From positions 1 through 64,000 of the forward strand of contig JBBDMS010000021.1 of the NCBI GenBank assembly GCA_040878185.1: a stretch of DNA of 64,000 nt, read 5' to 3'. Below the pieces are notes generated by a model, which was not told the DNA's origin, ran no database searches, and worked only from the letters and a program-made list of their open reading frames with translations. The DNA is from JAWXBK01 sp040878185. Lineage in GTDB: Bacteria > Pseudomonadota > Alphaproteobacteria > Dongiales > Dongiaceae. A program made the position numbers and the translations under genes. Shown here piece by piece: positions 26,865-36,399 of the stretch (the stretch's first letter is position 1; every line of letters begins with the position of its first letter).

Positions 26865-28856
26865 ATGGACGATCTCTTTGCCAAATCAGCCAAACGCAGC
26901 CAGGGTCAGTACACCGCCAAGGACATCGAGGTCCTCGAGGGTCTCGAGCCGGTGCGGCGGCGGCCGGGCATGTATATCGGCGGCACCGACCCCCGCGCGA
27001 TGCATCACCTCGTGGCCGAACTGCTCGACAATGCGATGGACGAGGCGGTCGCCGGGCATGCGAGCCGGATCGAGCTCAACTACGCTAAGGACGGCTATAT
27101 CAGCGTGAGCGACAACGGGCGCGGTATCCCGGTCGATCCCCATCCCAAGTTCAAAACCAAGTCGGCGCTTGAGGTGATTCTCACGACGTTGCATTCCGGC
27201 GGCAAGTTCGGCGGCAAGGTTTATACGACCTCGGGCGGCCTGCATGGCGTGGGGCTCTCGGTCGTCAATGCGCTGGCCGACGATCTCGACATCGAGGTCG
27301 CGCGCGACCGGCAGCTTTATGTCCAGCACTACAAACGCGGCAAACCGACCGGCAAGATCAAAAAGCAGGGCGCCGCGCCGAACCGGCGCGGCACCATGAT
27401 CCGTTTCCATCCCGATCCCGAAATCTTCGGCAAGGATCCCAAGTTCGAACCGGCACGGCTGTGCCGCATGGCGCGCTCGAAGGCCTATCTGTTCCGCGGG
27501 GTCGAGATCCGCTGGCGCTGCGATCCAGCACTGATCGCCAAATCGGACAAGACGCCCGCCGAGGCGGTCTTCCATTTCCCGGGCGGTCTGGTCGATTTCC
27601 TCGCCGAAAGTCTCGAAGGACGGCAGACCGTGACCGACACGGCGTTCGCCGGTGAATCCGCCTTCGGCGACAAGCAGGGCCATCTCGAATGGGCGATCGC
27701 CTGGCCAGCCGCGGGCGAAGGCTTTCTCAATTCCTATTGCAACACAGTGCCAACACCCGAAGGCGGCACGCACGAAGCCGGATTGAAGACCGCACTCGGG
27801 CGGGGTCTGCGCAGTTATGCCGACCTGACCGGCAATCGGAAAGCGGCGCAGATCACGGCCGACGACGTGATCGAAGACGCCGCGGTGATGCTCTCGCTCT
27901 TCCTTCGCGATCCGCAGTTCCAGGGCCAGACCAAGGAAAGACTCGCCTCGGTCGAGGCACAGCGGCTGGTCGAGGCGACGATCAAAGATCATTTCGAACA
28001 TTGGCTGTCGGCCGACCCAGATCGGGCGCGCGACCTGATCGACTATGCGTTGGCCAAGGTCGAGGAGCGCCAGCGCCGCAAGCAGGATCGCGAGCTGACG
28101 CGCAAGACCGCAACGCGGAAGCTGCGTCTGCCGGGCAAGCTGACCGACTGCACGCGCGACAGCGCCAGCGGTACGGAGATCTTTCTGGTCGAGGGCGACA
28201 GCGCCGGCGGATCGGCGAAACAGGCGCGCGAGCGTGACACCCAGGCGGTGCTGCCGCTGCGCGGCAAGATACTCAATGTCGCCAGCGCCTCGGCCGACAA
28301 GCTCGGCGCGAATCAGGAACTGATCGACCTGATCCAGGCGCTCGGCTGCGGCACGCGCGACAAGTATCAGGAAAGCAAGCTGCGCTACGAGCGCGTCATC
28401 ATCATGACCGATGCCGATGTCGACGGCGCACATATCGCCTCGCTGCTGATGACGTTCTTCTATCGCGAGATGCCGGCACTGATCGAAGGCGGCCATCTCT
28501 TCCTTGCACAACCCCCGCTCTATCGGCTCGCGCAGGGCGGCACGGTCGCGTATGCGCGCGACGACCGGCATCGCGACGAGCTACTCGCGACGCTGTTCAA
28601 AGGGCGCGGCAAAGTGGAGACCAGCCGCTTCAAGGGTCTCGGCGAAATGCCGGCAATCCAGCTTCGCGAAACGACGATGCATCCCTCGACGCGTATCCTG
28701 CTGCGCGTCGAGGTGCCGGACCGGCACCACAACGACACGCGCAAGGCGGCGCGCGACACGGCCGATCTGGTCGAGCAACTCATGGGCCGCAAACCGGAGC
28801 TGCGCTTCCGCTTCATCCAGGACCATGCCGGCGAGGTCGAGGCGCTCGACATCTGA
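26865..28856 (+). CDS. parE: DNA topoisomerase IV subunit B
   Basis: ParE is the ATPase subunit of topoisomerase IV, which decatenates daughter chromosomes. The 663-residue product has the GHKL ATPase (LLDNAMDEA at about 53-61, DNGRGIPVD, GLHGVGLSVVNAL) and the transducer domain. The TOPRIM domain shows EGDSAGGSAKQARERDTQAVLPLRGKILNV and DADVDGAHIASLL. The length and the KQARERDTQAVLPLRGK variant favour ParE over GyrB, which usually has about 800 residues. The short 5' region begins after the oxygenase gene on the other strand. Confidence 0.96.
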   Translation: MDDLFAKSAKRSQGQYTAKDIEVLEGLEPVRRRPGMYIGGTDPRAMHHLVAELLDNAMDEAVAGHASRIELNYAKDGYISVSDNGRGIPVDPHPKFKTKSALEVILTTLHSGGKFGGKVYTTSGGLHGVGLSVVNALADDLDIEVARDRQLYVQHYKRGKPTGKIKKQGAAPNRRGTMIRFHPDPEIFGKDPKFEPARLCRMARSKAYLFRGVEIRWRCDPALIAKSDKTPAEAVFHFPGGLVDFLAESLEGRQTVTDTAFAGESAFGDKQGHLEWAIAWPAAGEGFLNSYCNTVPTPEGGTHEAGLKTALGRGLRSYADLTGNRKAAQITADDVIEDAAVMLSLFLRDPQFQGQTKERLASVEAQRLVEATIKDHFEHWLSADPDRARDLIDYALAKVEERQRRKQDRELTRKTATRKLRLPGKLTDCTRDSASGTEIFLVEGDSAGGSAKQARERDTQAVLPLRGKILNVASASADKLGANQELIDLIQALGCGTRDKYQESKLRYERVIIMTDADVDGAHIASLLMTFFYREMPALIEGGHLFLAQPPLYRLAQGGTVAYARDDRHRDELLATLFKGRGKVETSRFKGLGEMPAIQLRETTMHPSTRILLRVEVPDRHHNDTRKAARDTADLVEQLMGRKPELRFRFIQDHAGEVEALDI

Positions 28857-28923
28857 GCGACCCCTTGCGGGGCCGGCTTCGTTCGCCGATATAACCCCGA
28901 TCGAGGCCCGGGAGCCCCAGCCA

Positions 28924-29511
28924 ATGCCGCGTTTAGCTGTCACCTTTGCATTTGCAGCCCTGCTGCTCGCCGGCTGTGCGGGCGAAGGCACGATCGAGCA
29001 TCGCACGATTCACCGCAGCATGATCGAGCAGGCGGTGACGCAGATGCGCGGCGGCAGCACGGTCACGCTGGTCGTCCTCGGCAATCCGTTCGCAGCCAAT
29101 CCGACCGCCGACGAACAGGCGACCTTCGAGGCACAGGTCGCGGCGGCAATAGAAAACGCGAACCCAGGCGGCGGCGCGCGTTTTGTACCGATGGAAGCCG
29201 ACAGCGCGCGCGGCCATCGGCGCATCGTCCTGCTGTTCAACGGACCGATCAACAGCAATGGGCCCGCTCTCTGCGGTGCCGCGCTGCCGGCCGGTGGCAC
29301 TATCGAATCCGGCGGCGAGATTCGGGCGCGAGCCGCGTTCTGCGCGGCCGACAATCGCGCTTATTCCTCGCTCGCCGCGCGTCATGCAGCAGCAACAGGC
29401 GCGGACGATCCGGCATTCCGTCTCTTCCTGCGCCGCGTGATTCACGGGCTGTTGCCATTCGAGGATCCGAATTCGCATCCGGACCACGATCGCGAGTTCC
29501 CCTTCTCCTGA
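28924..29511 (+). CDS. Predicted lipoprotein of unknown function
   Basis: This 195-residue protein has a lipoprotein signal peptide (FAALLLAGCAG, lipid-accepting Cys18), so it should be anchored to a membrane. The mature part is alpha/beta, with VTLVVLGNPFAANPTADEQ near 45-63 and GHRRIVLLFNGP. It ends with an acidic/His-rich tail (DPNSHPDHDREFPFS). I do not recognise a characterised family. It is 67 bases downstream of parE on the same strand and may share its transcript. Confidence 0.78.
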   Translation: MPRLAVTFAFAALLLAGCAGEGTIEHRTIHRSMIEQAVTQMRGGSTVTLVVLGNPFAANPTADEQATFEAQVAAAIENANPGGGARFVPMEADSARGHRRIVLLFNGPINSNGPALCGAALPAGGTIESGGEIRARAAFCAADNRAYSSLAARHAAATGADDPAFRLFLRRVIHGLLPFEDPNSHPDHDREFPFS

Positions 29512-29518
29512 GCGCGCC

Positions 29519-30061
29519 TCAGCGAATGAGCGCACTCACCTCGCGGAATTCCGGCACGGCGGCATCGCGCAGCCATTCGAACAGCACCATTTCGGTCGTG
29601 ACGATCGTGATACCGACCTGTGTCATGCGTGCGAGCGCAGCATCGAGGCTCGCCTGCTTGCGCGAGGAACAGGCATCGCGCACGACGAAACAGCGATAGC
29701 CCCCGGCAACGAGATCGAGCGCGGTCTGGAGCACACAGACATGCGTCTCGATGCCGCAGATGACCGCCTGCGGTCGCGCCAGCCCGGGAATTCGGGCGAT
29801 CAGCGCCGGATCGCCGGCGCAGGAAAAGGCGGTTTTGGGCAGGATTGACCCTGAAGGCAGGAGCTCCGCGAGCGGCGACACGGTGGGCCCGAGGCCTTTG
29901 GGATTCTGCTCGGATGCCAGCAGCGGGACACCCAGGCGGGCAGCCGCCTTGAGCAGAATCGCCGCGTTGGCGAGGAGCGAATCGGCGTCGGCCATGGCGG
30001 GAACCAGCCGTTCTTGCACGTCGACCATGAGCAGAAAGGATCGATTCCGGTCGATCTTCAT
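29519..30061 (-). CDS. Isochorismatase-like cysteine hydrolase (YcaC type)
   Basis: This is a 180-residue Rossmann-like hydrolase with the conserved triad: Asp14 in MVDVQERL, Lys76 in LPKTAFSC and Cys109 in GIETHVCVLQTAL. The cis-peptide segment before Cys is typical. YcaC-type members hydrolyse amides or unknown substrates. I chose the ATG at 30061 (MKIDRNRSFLL) rather than earlier starts because it gives the family length. It converges with the lipoprotein gene. Confidence 0.9.
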   Translation of the reverse strand: MKIDRNRSFLLMVDVQERLVPAMADADSLLANAAILLKAAARLGVPLLASEQNPKGLGPTVSPLAELLPSGSILPKTAFSCAGDPALIARIPGLARPQAVICGIETHVCVLQTALDLVAGGYRCFVVRDACSSRKQASLDAALARMTQVGITIVTTEMVLFEWLRDAAVPEFREVSALIR

Positions 30062-30241
30062 CGCAACTCCGTTACCCTCGTTTTCGCCCGCAAACCGGGC
30101 TCCAGTGACCCAAAAAGGCCATAAAACCAAGGGTTTCCCTTGACAAATAGGCCCTTCGCGCCTAAATACCGCTTCGACACAAGCCGCAACAGGGCTGCCT
30201 ACCGCGCCCCGGCGGCGAGAGAAAGAGAATCTCCGCTACTC

Positions 30242-31831
30242 ATGGCGTTTTCACAATTGGGCCTCGGCCCCGACGTTCTTCGTGCAATTTCCGACAGCGG
30301 TTACGACAAGCCCACTCCGATCCAGGAGCAGGCTATCCCCGTCGTGCTGATGGGCCGAGATGTTCTCGGCTGTGCCCAGACCGGCACCGGCAAAACTGCT
30401 GGCTTCACCCTTCCGATGATCGACATTCTGTCGAACGGCCGCGCCAAGGCGCGCATGCCGCGCTCGCTCATCATCGAGCCGACGCGCGAACTGGCTGCGC
30501 AGGTTGCCGAAAGCTTCGACCGTTACGGCAAGTATCATCCCCGCCTTTCCAAGGCCCTGCTCATCGGCGGCGAATCCTTTGTCGACCAGCAGCGCCTGCT
30601 CGATCGTGGTGTGGACGTGCTGATCGCAACACCGGGCCGGCTGCTCGATCTGTTCGAGCGCGGCAAGATCCTGCTGTCGGACGTCAAGATCCTGGTGATC
30701 GATGAAGCCGATCGCATGCTCGATATGGGTTTCATTCCCGATATCGAGCGCATCGTCTCGTTGCTGCCAAAGATCCGGCAGACCTTGCTTTTCTCGGCGA
30801 CGATGCCGCCGGAAATCCGGCGTCTCGCCGATGCCTTCCTGATGAACCCCAAATCGATCTCGGTTGCGCCGCCCGCCTCGCCGGCGGAGATGGTGATCCA
30901 GAAGCTGGCCGTAGTTCCGGCGGAATCGAAGCGCCAGGTGCTGCGTCATCTGCTGAACACCGAAGACGTCAAGAACGCGATCGTCTTCTGCAATCGCAAG
31001 CGCGACGTCGATATCCTGCATAAGTCACTCAAGTCGCACGGCTTCGATGTCGTGGCGCTGCATGGTGACATGTCGCAGCCGGCGCGCACCGAAACGCTCG
31101 AGCGCTTCCGCAACAACGAAGTCCGGGTTCTGGTGGCGAGCGACGTTGCCGCGCGCGGCCTCGACATCCAGGGCTTGAGCCATGTGTTCAATTTCGATGT
31201 GCCGATCCACGCCGAAGACTATGTACACCGGATCGGCCGCACCGGCCGTGCCGGTCGCGAAGGCCGCTCGTTTACGCTGGCGGTACCTTCGGATGGCAAG
31301 TTCGTTGCCGCGATCGAAGCGCTGATCGGCAAGGCCGTGCCACGCATCACGATCGAAGGCATGGAAGCGGGGCCGCTCGACGAGAACAGCCGCAGCGACA
31401 GGGGTCGCAGCCGCGGTCCGCGCGGTGGCAGGCCGTCGGGTCGCGACAAGAGCGCCGACACGCGCCGCAAGCCCGTGCCGAAAGGACAGGTTGCCGCCGC
31501 CAAGCCGGATGCGCCGAAAGGGCCGATCGCCCCCGTCGCGCCGACAACAGTCGAACCCGTAACTCCGCCGGCACCGGTCAAGCCGGCGAGCGAGCGGCCC
31601 GAGACCCGAAAACGCGAGCAGCGGCCGCAGAGCGACAAGCGCGAGCAGCGCCCGCAGCAGGGTGACAAACGGGAGTCACGGCGTTCGAAGTCGCGCGGCG
31701 AAGGCAAGACCCATCGCGGCGAGCGCAAGCCGGACGACAGTTTCGAGGAACCGCATAATGTGGTCGCGTTTGGCGATCATATGCCGGCGTTCCTGCGTAT
31801 CCCGGTGCCGATCTCGCGCAAGGCGTCCTGA
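30242..31831 (+). CDS. DEAD-box ATP-dependent RNA helicase with low-complexity tail
   Basis: This is a second DEAD-box helicase, 529 residues. It has the Q motif GYDKPTPIQEQAIP (20-33), AQTGTGKT (45-52), PTRELAAQ, DEAD in VIDEADRMLDMGF, SAT, VAARGLDIQGLSHVFNFDVP and HRIGRTGRAGR. The tail from about residue 390 is rich in Arg, Lys, Pro and Gln with repeated REQRPQ units. It is RhlE/CsdA-like. I used the ATG at 30242 because the core starts directly after it; the upstream extension begins with TTG and carries no family match. Confidence 0.92.
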   Translation: MAFSQLGLGPDVLRAISDSGYDKPTPIQEQAIPVVLMGRDVLGCAQTGTGKTAGFTLPMIDILSNGRAKARMPRSLIIEPTRELAAQVAESFDRYGKYHPRLSKALLIGGESFVDQQRLLDRGVDVLIATPGRLLDLFERGKILLSDVKILVIDEADRMLDMGFIPDIERIVSLLPKIRQTLLFSATMPPEIRRLADAFLMNPKSISVAPPASPAEMVIQKLAVVPAESKRQVLRHLLNTEDVKNAIVFCNRKRDVDILHKSLKSHGFDVVALHGDMSQPARTETLERFRNNEVRVLVASDVAARGLDIQGLSHVFNFDVPIHAEDYVHRIGRTGRAGREGRSFTLAVPSDGKFVAAIEALIGKAVPRITIEGMEAGPLDENSRSDRGRSRGPRGGRPSGRDKSADTRRKPVPKGQVAAAKPDAPKGPIAPVAPTTVEPVTPPAPVKPASERPETRKREQRPQSDKREQRPQQGDKRESRRSKSRGEGKTHRGERKPDDSFEEPHNVVAFGDHMPAFLRIPVPISRKAS

Positions 31832-31869
31832 CGCCCGACGCTGCCGCGCCGGCGCGTTAACAGGCGCGC

Positions 31870-33039
31870 TCAGTTCCAGCCGGTATAGATATCGAGGCCG
31901 CGCTTCTTGATCTGGCCGCCGATGATGACGCGCTGGATTTCCGACGTCCCTTCCCAGATGCGATCGACGCGCACATCGCGATAGAGCCGCTCGACCGGGT
32001 TCTCGCGCATATAGCCGCGCCCGCCCATGATCTGCACCGCCTTGTCGACGACACGCCCGGCCATCTCGGAGGCGTAGAGCTTGATCGCGCTCGCCTTCGC
32101 ATGGGTGAGCTTGCGATCGAGGCCGCGATCGACTTCCGCCGCGATGCGATAGAGCATCGACTTCGCGGCCATGATCTCGACTGCCATGTCGGCGAGCATG
32201 AACTCGATCGCCTGGAAATCGCGTATCGCACGGCCGAACTGCACCCGCTTCTCGGCGAAATCGTTGGCGATCTCGGTTGCGCGGATCGCAGCCCCGACGC
32301 CATGCGCGCCGAGCTCGATCCGTGTATCGGTGAACCAGTCTTTCGTCAAATCGAGCCCGCCGCCGATTTTGCCAAGCAGGCGCGAGGGATCGACCTCGAC
32401 GTTGTCGAACAGCATCTCGTAATGCTCGAACAGATAAGTATGCATGAATTTCGGTTCGCGCTTCACGATCACGCCAGGCTGGTTCTTTTCGACGATGAAC
32501 AGGCTCGGTTTATCGGGGTCGCCGTCGACGATTGCATGTACGAGAATGATGTCGGCATGGTCCGCCGTGGTGACGAACCATTTTTCGCCGGTGATATAGT
32601 ATTTGCCGTTGCGGAAATCGGCCCGGGTCTTGACCATACGCGCGTCTGAGCCGGCATCGGGTTCGGTGATCGCATAGCAGGAACGCCGCATACCCTCGTT
32701 GCAGGGATAGAGGAAGTCGCGGCGCTGTTCCTCGGTGCCGTGCATCAGTGGCAGCGACGCGCCGAAGCAGAGGGTCCAGAGCACACCCGTGACCTTGCCG
32801 AGCTCTTCATGCAGCAGAACCTTCTGCATCATGGTGAGCCCTTGCCCGCCATCCTCTTTCGTATGATTCCAGCCGTTGAAGCCGTAGTCGCGCACGCCCT
32901 GCTTGATCGTCTCGATCGTCGCATCGGGCAGCGTGCCGTTCATCTCGAGCTCGAGCTCGTAGGGATAGAAATGTTTCTCGACCATCTTGCGCGCACGGTC
33001 GTGCACGGCGAGATCGGCGGGCGACAGGCTAATGTCCAT
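31870..33039 (-). CDS. Acyl-CoA dehydrogenase
   Basis: This is a 389-residue flavoprotein that introduces the alpha-beta double bond into acyl-CoA and passes electrons to ETF. FAD and substrate-binding segments are CYAITEPDAGSDARM and ITGEKWFVTTADHADI. The C-terminal IMGGRGYMRENPVERLYRDVRV is followed by the catalytic base Glu363 in IWEGTSEIQR. The start codon lies inside the 3' end of the acyl-CoA synthetase gene (11-base overlap), so the two are coupled. Chain specificity is unknown. Confidence 0.95.
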   Translation of the reverse strand: MDISLSPADLAVHDRARKMVEKHFYPYELELEMNGTLPDATIETIKQGVRDYGFNGWNHTKEDGGQGLTMMQKVLLHEELGKVTGVLWTLCFGASLPLMHGTEEQRRDFLYPCNEGMRRSCYAITEPDAGSDARMVKTRADFRNGKYYITGEKWFVTTADHADIILVHAIVDGDPDKPSLFIVEKNQPGVIVKREPKFMHTYLFEHYEMLFDNVEVDPSRLLGKIGGGLDLTKDWFTDTRIELGAHGVGAAIRATEIANDFAEKRVQFGRAIRDFQAIEFMLADMAVEIMAAKSMLYRIAAEVDRGLDRKLTHAKASAIKLYASEMAGRVVDKAVQIMGGRGYMRENPVERLYRDVRVDRIWEGTSEIQRVIIGGQIKKRGLDIYTGWN

Positions 33040-35152
33040 GGTTCCGGGCCTCCAGCTGGGCGGCTTTGGGAATGACGAGTGCGTCGAGCGCCACGCAAAA
33101 ATCGGGCCCGGCGATCACAGGATTGACGTCGATCTCGCCGACCAGGCCGGCGAGATCGGCAACCATCGCGGAAAAGGCGGAGAGCGCCTCGGCCAGTGCA
33201 GGGATATCCGAAGGCTTCGCACCGCGCACGCCGCCGAGAACCGGTCGGATCTCGAGCTGGTCGATCATGTGGCGCGCGGTTGCAGGATCGAAGGACGGCA
33301 GCCCGACGCGCCGGTCCTTCATCAATTCGATCAGAATGCCGCCAGACCCGACCATGACGACGGGTCCGAAATGCGGATCCTCGATCATGCCGAACGCGAT
33401 CTCGACGCCCTTGCCGGCCATCTTCATCACCAGCACGCGCGGGCCGAGGCGCCCGGCGATATCGTCGTAGGCCATGCGCACGGCATCCGCATTCGCGAGC
33501 GCGAGCCGCACCCCGCCGACATCGGATTTATGAAGGATGCCCGGCATCGCGGTCTTGAGCGCAACCGGATAGCCAATTTTATCCGCGGCCTTCACTGCAT
33601 CGGCGGCGTTCCCGACGACATGATGCGGCAAAACCGGCACACCATAATCGGCAAACAGCGCGAGCCCCTCGGCCTCGTCTAGCGCGCGCGGTTCCGAAAG
33701 CCGCGCCTGCCATTTGGCGCGCAAGCCCTTCGGTGCCGCTCGCGCTGAAACCTTCGGCAATGACGCACGGTCGCGCAGCCAGAACGCCGCGCGGATTGCA
33801 AACAGACCCGGTGCCATCGCCGTCAGCACCGCGATGCCGTCGGCGCAGAGACGCACCGTCAGATCGTCATCGCCGATCGCGGCGACATTGTTGAGCACGA
33901 TAATGGGTACGTCGGAATGATCGCGCGCATAGCGGGCGATCTTGCCGTAATCCTCGTGAAGCTGGTTACCGGTACGCGTTTCGGCGCAGATCGCGGCGAT
34001 CGCCGTGTCGGGATCCTGCGCGATCGCGGTCAGGCAATGGGTGAAAATTCCCTCATAATCATGGCCGGTGCCCCAGGCGTCGACCGGATTGACCGGTTCG
34101 AGCCCGTATTCGAGGCGCTCGCCGAGCCGATCGCGCGTCGTCTCGTTGATTTCCGCAAGCCGCACGCCGTAGGCATCGGCCTGATCGATCAGCAGCTCGC
34201 GTTCACCGCCGGAATCGTGAATGGTTGCGAGCCCGCCCTTGCGCACGCGGCGGTCCTGCGACAGCAGCAGCATGGTATTGGTCATCTGGTCGAGATCGTC
34301 GACCTCGATGACGCCGTAACGCTCGAACACCGCCTGATAGGCGGCGTGAATACCGACGACGGCACCGGAGTGGCTCGCGGCCATGCGCGCGCTCATTTCG
34401 GTGCGGCCGACCTTGAGCGCTACGATCGGGATATCTCGTTGCTCGGCCTTCGCGAGCGCGGCAAGAAAGCGCGCCGGATCGCGCACGGTCTCGAGAAATA
34501 GGCCAATTACGCGCGTCGAGGGTTCCTCCAGCGCGAAATCCATATAGTCGGCCATCGTGCCGGAGATTTCCTGGCCGGGCGACACAACGAGATTGTAGCG
34601 CAGCCGCCGATCGTTCTTGGACAAGGCGCTGAACACCGAGCCGGAATGAGTGATGAGCGTCATGTGCCCGCCACCCTTGATCCACTCCGGCGGCGGCCAG
34701 GCGGTCGCATCGACCTTGGCTTGCAAATTGAGATAGCCCATGCCGTTCCCGCCGCAGACCGGCATGTTTGCTTCCAGCGAGCGCCTGCGCAGCCGGTCGA
34801 GCAGTTTCGGCTCGTTATCGTCGGGCAGATAACAGCTCGCGAAGATCGTCGCGGCGCCGACCTTGTGTTCGATCGCCTCGCGGAAGACGGCTTCGAGCCG
34901 TGCATTGGCGACGCCGAGGATCGCGTGATCGACCCGCTCGGGCAGGGCCGCGATCGAGGGGAAGCAGGGCACGCCCTCGATCTCCTGATAGTTCGGGTTG
35001 ACCGCATAGAGTCGCCCCTCAAAACCGCAACTGATGGCGCTGCGGATCATGCCGTAACCGGCGCTGCCAGGTTTGGGCGATGCCCCCACCACGGCGACGC
35101 TCGCGGGTTTCAGCAGCGGCGCCAGCCAAGCGGCGCGACCTTGATCGTTCAT
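33029..35152 (-). CDS. ADP-forming acetate/acyl-CoA synthetase (fused alpha-beta, ATP-grasp)
   Basis: This 707-residue enzyme of the NDP-forming acyl-CoA synthetase superfamily interconverts acyl-CoA + ADP + Pi with acid + CoA + ATP. An N-terminal CoA-binding Rossmann domain (about 10-110; VAVVGASPKPGSAGYGM) is followed by two succinyl-CoA ligase-like domains (about 150-450) with the phosphohistidine-type ASHSGAVVG. The C-terminal ATP-grasp_5 domain (about 490-700) has LHKSDVGGVRL and VMVGSGGILIELMKDR. It is the first gene of a two-gene unit with the acyl-CoA dehydrogenase. It probably activates the carboxylate that the dehydrogenase then oxidises. Confidence 0.93.
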   Translation of the reverse strand: MNDQGRAAWLAPLLKPASVAVVGASPKPGSAGYGMIRSAISCGFEGRLYAVNPNYQEIEGVPCFPSIAALPERVDHAILGVANARLEAVFREAIEHKVGAATIFASCYLPDDNEPKLLDRLRRRSLEANMPVCGGNGMGYLNLQAKVDATAWPPPEWIKGGGHMTLITHSGSVFSALSKNDRRLRYNLVVSPGQEISGTMADYMDFALEEPSTRVIGLFLETVRDPARFLAALAKAEQRDIPIVALKVGRTEMSARMAASHSGAVVGIHAAYQAVFERYGVIEVDDLDQMTNTMLLLSQDRRVRKGGLATIHDSGGERELLIDQADAYGVRLAEINETTRDRLGERLEYGLEPVNPVDAWGTGHDYEGIFTHCLTAIAQDPDTAIAAICAETRTGNQLHEDYGKIARYARDHSDVPIIVLNNVAAIGDDDLTVRLCADGIAVLTAMAPGLFAIRAAFWLRDRASLPKVSARAAPKGLRAKWQARLSEPRALDEAEGLALFADYGVPVLPHHVVGNAADAVKAADKIGYPVALKTAMPGILHKSDVGGVRLALANADAVRMAYDDIAGRLGPRVLVMKMAGKGVEIAFGMIEDPHFGPVVMVGSGGILIELMKDRRVGLPSFDPATARHMIDQLEIRPVLGGVRGAKPSDIPALAEALSAFSAMVADLAGLVGEIDVNPVIAGPDFCVALDALVIPKAAQLEARNHGH

Positions 35153-35234
35153 GTGAAAATCCGTGCCGGAGAATGTCGTTCAGAGCGGTTCGGTCGGCGT
35201 GGTTTGGTCGGCTTCGTCGGTCAGGCACCCTCGT

Positions 35235-36239
35235 TCAGTCGGCGGACGGGCCGAGGCTTTCGATCGCGGCGCGTTCGCTTTGTTCGCGTTCGCGCGCATC
35301 CGCCAGCCGCTGTTCGAACCGCTCCCGCATCGTTGCGACGACCGGCCCATAGACGTCAACGAAAAACAGCGGATCGAGGACCGCCATGAGCCGTCCCAGC
35401 GTCCAGGAGGACGGTTCGGTCTGGCCGGCGAGCCAGTTCTGGACCGTCTCCGGCGTCACCCCCACCGACTGGGCAAGGTCGCGCACCTGCCACGGACCCG
35501 CCGGCTGCAGTCGGCGCTGCAGCGCCAAGGCCAGTCGCTGGCAATGCGCCTTGCGCTCCGACGACAAAGGTGCGGCGGGATCGATGGCGGCGGGCGTCGC
35601 GTTCGCCACGGGGCTGCGCTCGGCATGCGGAAAATGCCGCGGAAAAATGCCCGAGAGAAACAGGCGGCAGATGCCGAGCGCGCGTTCCTTGTCAAAGATC
35701 TCCGGGTCGATCAGGGAATCGAACCAGAACCCGTCGCTGATCGCATTCAGACCGCTCGCCACCTCCTCGGGATCGATGCCGACATAGCGGCCTTCGCGCA
35801 CCAGACGCGCGCAGATCGTCGCGGTCGAATTCTGGTCCTTGGCCTCGAGCCGCGAGACCACCGCGCGATAGGCGGGATTGGTCGCTGCCTCCGCCCAGAA
35901 CGCGTACCAGACGGCGACCTTTTCCTTGGTGAAGATCGCGGGATCGAAATCGGCGGCAAGGAGGGCGATGAGCTGTGCGGGAGCCTCGGGTGCTGCCGCG
36001 GCGATGATCGCCTTGCTGACCCGGTCATATTCCTCGACCAGATGCTCGAGCGTTTCCTGGAGAAGCTGTTCCTTGGATTTGAAGTAGAAATTCACGATGC
36101 CCGGCGACAAACCGGCATCGCCCGCGACATGGCTCAAGGTCGTCGAAGCATAGCCGCGACGGCCGATCGTGCGGATCGTCGCTGCGATCAGCTCGCGCCG
36201 GCGATCAGGTTTCGCCTGCGATTCCTTCAAGGCCACCAT
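35235..36239 (-). CDS. TetR/BetI-like repressor with an extra C-terminal HTH domain
   Basis: This 334-residue regulator is longer than usual TetR proteins (about 200). The TetR HTH is at about 15-60 (GRRGYASTTLSHVAGDAGLSPGIVNFYFKSKEQLL), and the BetI-like ligand domain follows to about 200 (FWAEAATNPAYRAVVSRLE). Residues about 230-300 then form a second helix-turn-helix resembling XRE/Cro (WQVRDLAQSVGVTPETVQNWLAGQTEPSSW). The gene is divergent from the aminotransferase operon and 82 bases from the acyl-CoA synthetase gene. It probably controls both through the palindromes between them. AAGGGG lies upstream of the ATG. Confidence 0.88.
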   Translation of the reverse strand: MVALKESQAKPDRRRELIAATIRTIGRRGYASTTLSHVAGDAGLSPGIVNFYFKSKEQLLQETLEHLVEEYDRVSKAIIAAAAPEAPAQLIALLAADFDPAIFTKEKVAVWYAFWAEAATNPAYRAVVSRLEAKDQNSTATICARLVREGRYVGIDPEEVASGLNAISDGFWFDSLIDPEIFDKERALGICRLFLSGIFPRHFPHAERSPVANATPAAIDPAAPLSSERKAHCQRLALALQRRLQPAGPWQVRDLAQSVGVTPETVQNWLAGQTEPSSWTLGRLMAVLDPLFFVDVYGPVVATMRERFEQRLADAREREQSERAAIESLGPSAD

Positions 36240-36309
36240 ATCAGCCCCTTCCTTGTGATGTAATATCTAATAACATATTGAATTAACTCGATATTAAAGA
36301 TCCCGGCAG

Positions 36310-36325
36310 TTAAATGATCATTCAA
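36310..36325. promoter_or_regulatory. Candidate operator palindrome 1
   Basis: TTAAATGATCATTCAA is a 16-base palindrome with a single mismatched pair. Size and symmetry fit a TetR-family operator. It is the site nearest the regulator gene's start. Confidence 0.5.
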
Positions 36326-36371
36326 TGGACTGGACAAGATCAGCCCGGATCGGTAAATTCCTTATACAGTC

Positions 36372-36399
36372 ATTTAATGGCCGATTCCAGCCATTTAAA
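36372..36399. promoter_or_regulatory. Candidate operator palindrome 2
   Basis: ATTTAATGGC and GCCATTTAAA face each other across an 8-base spacer, with the AATGGC/GCCATT halves perfect. It lies about 35-60 bases upstream of the aminotransferase ATG, where a repressor would block transcription. The TTTAA/ATGG elements are shared with palindrome 1 and with ATTCAATGG at 36320-36328. Confidence 0.5.
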
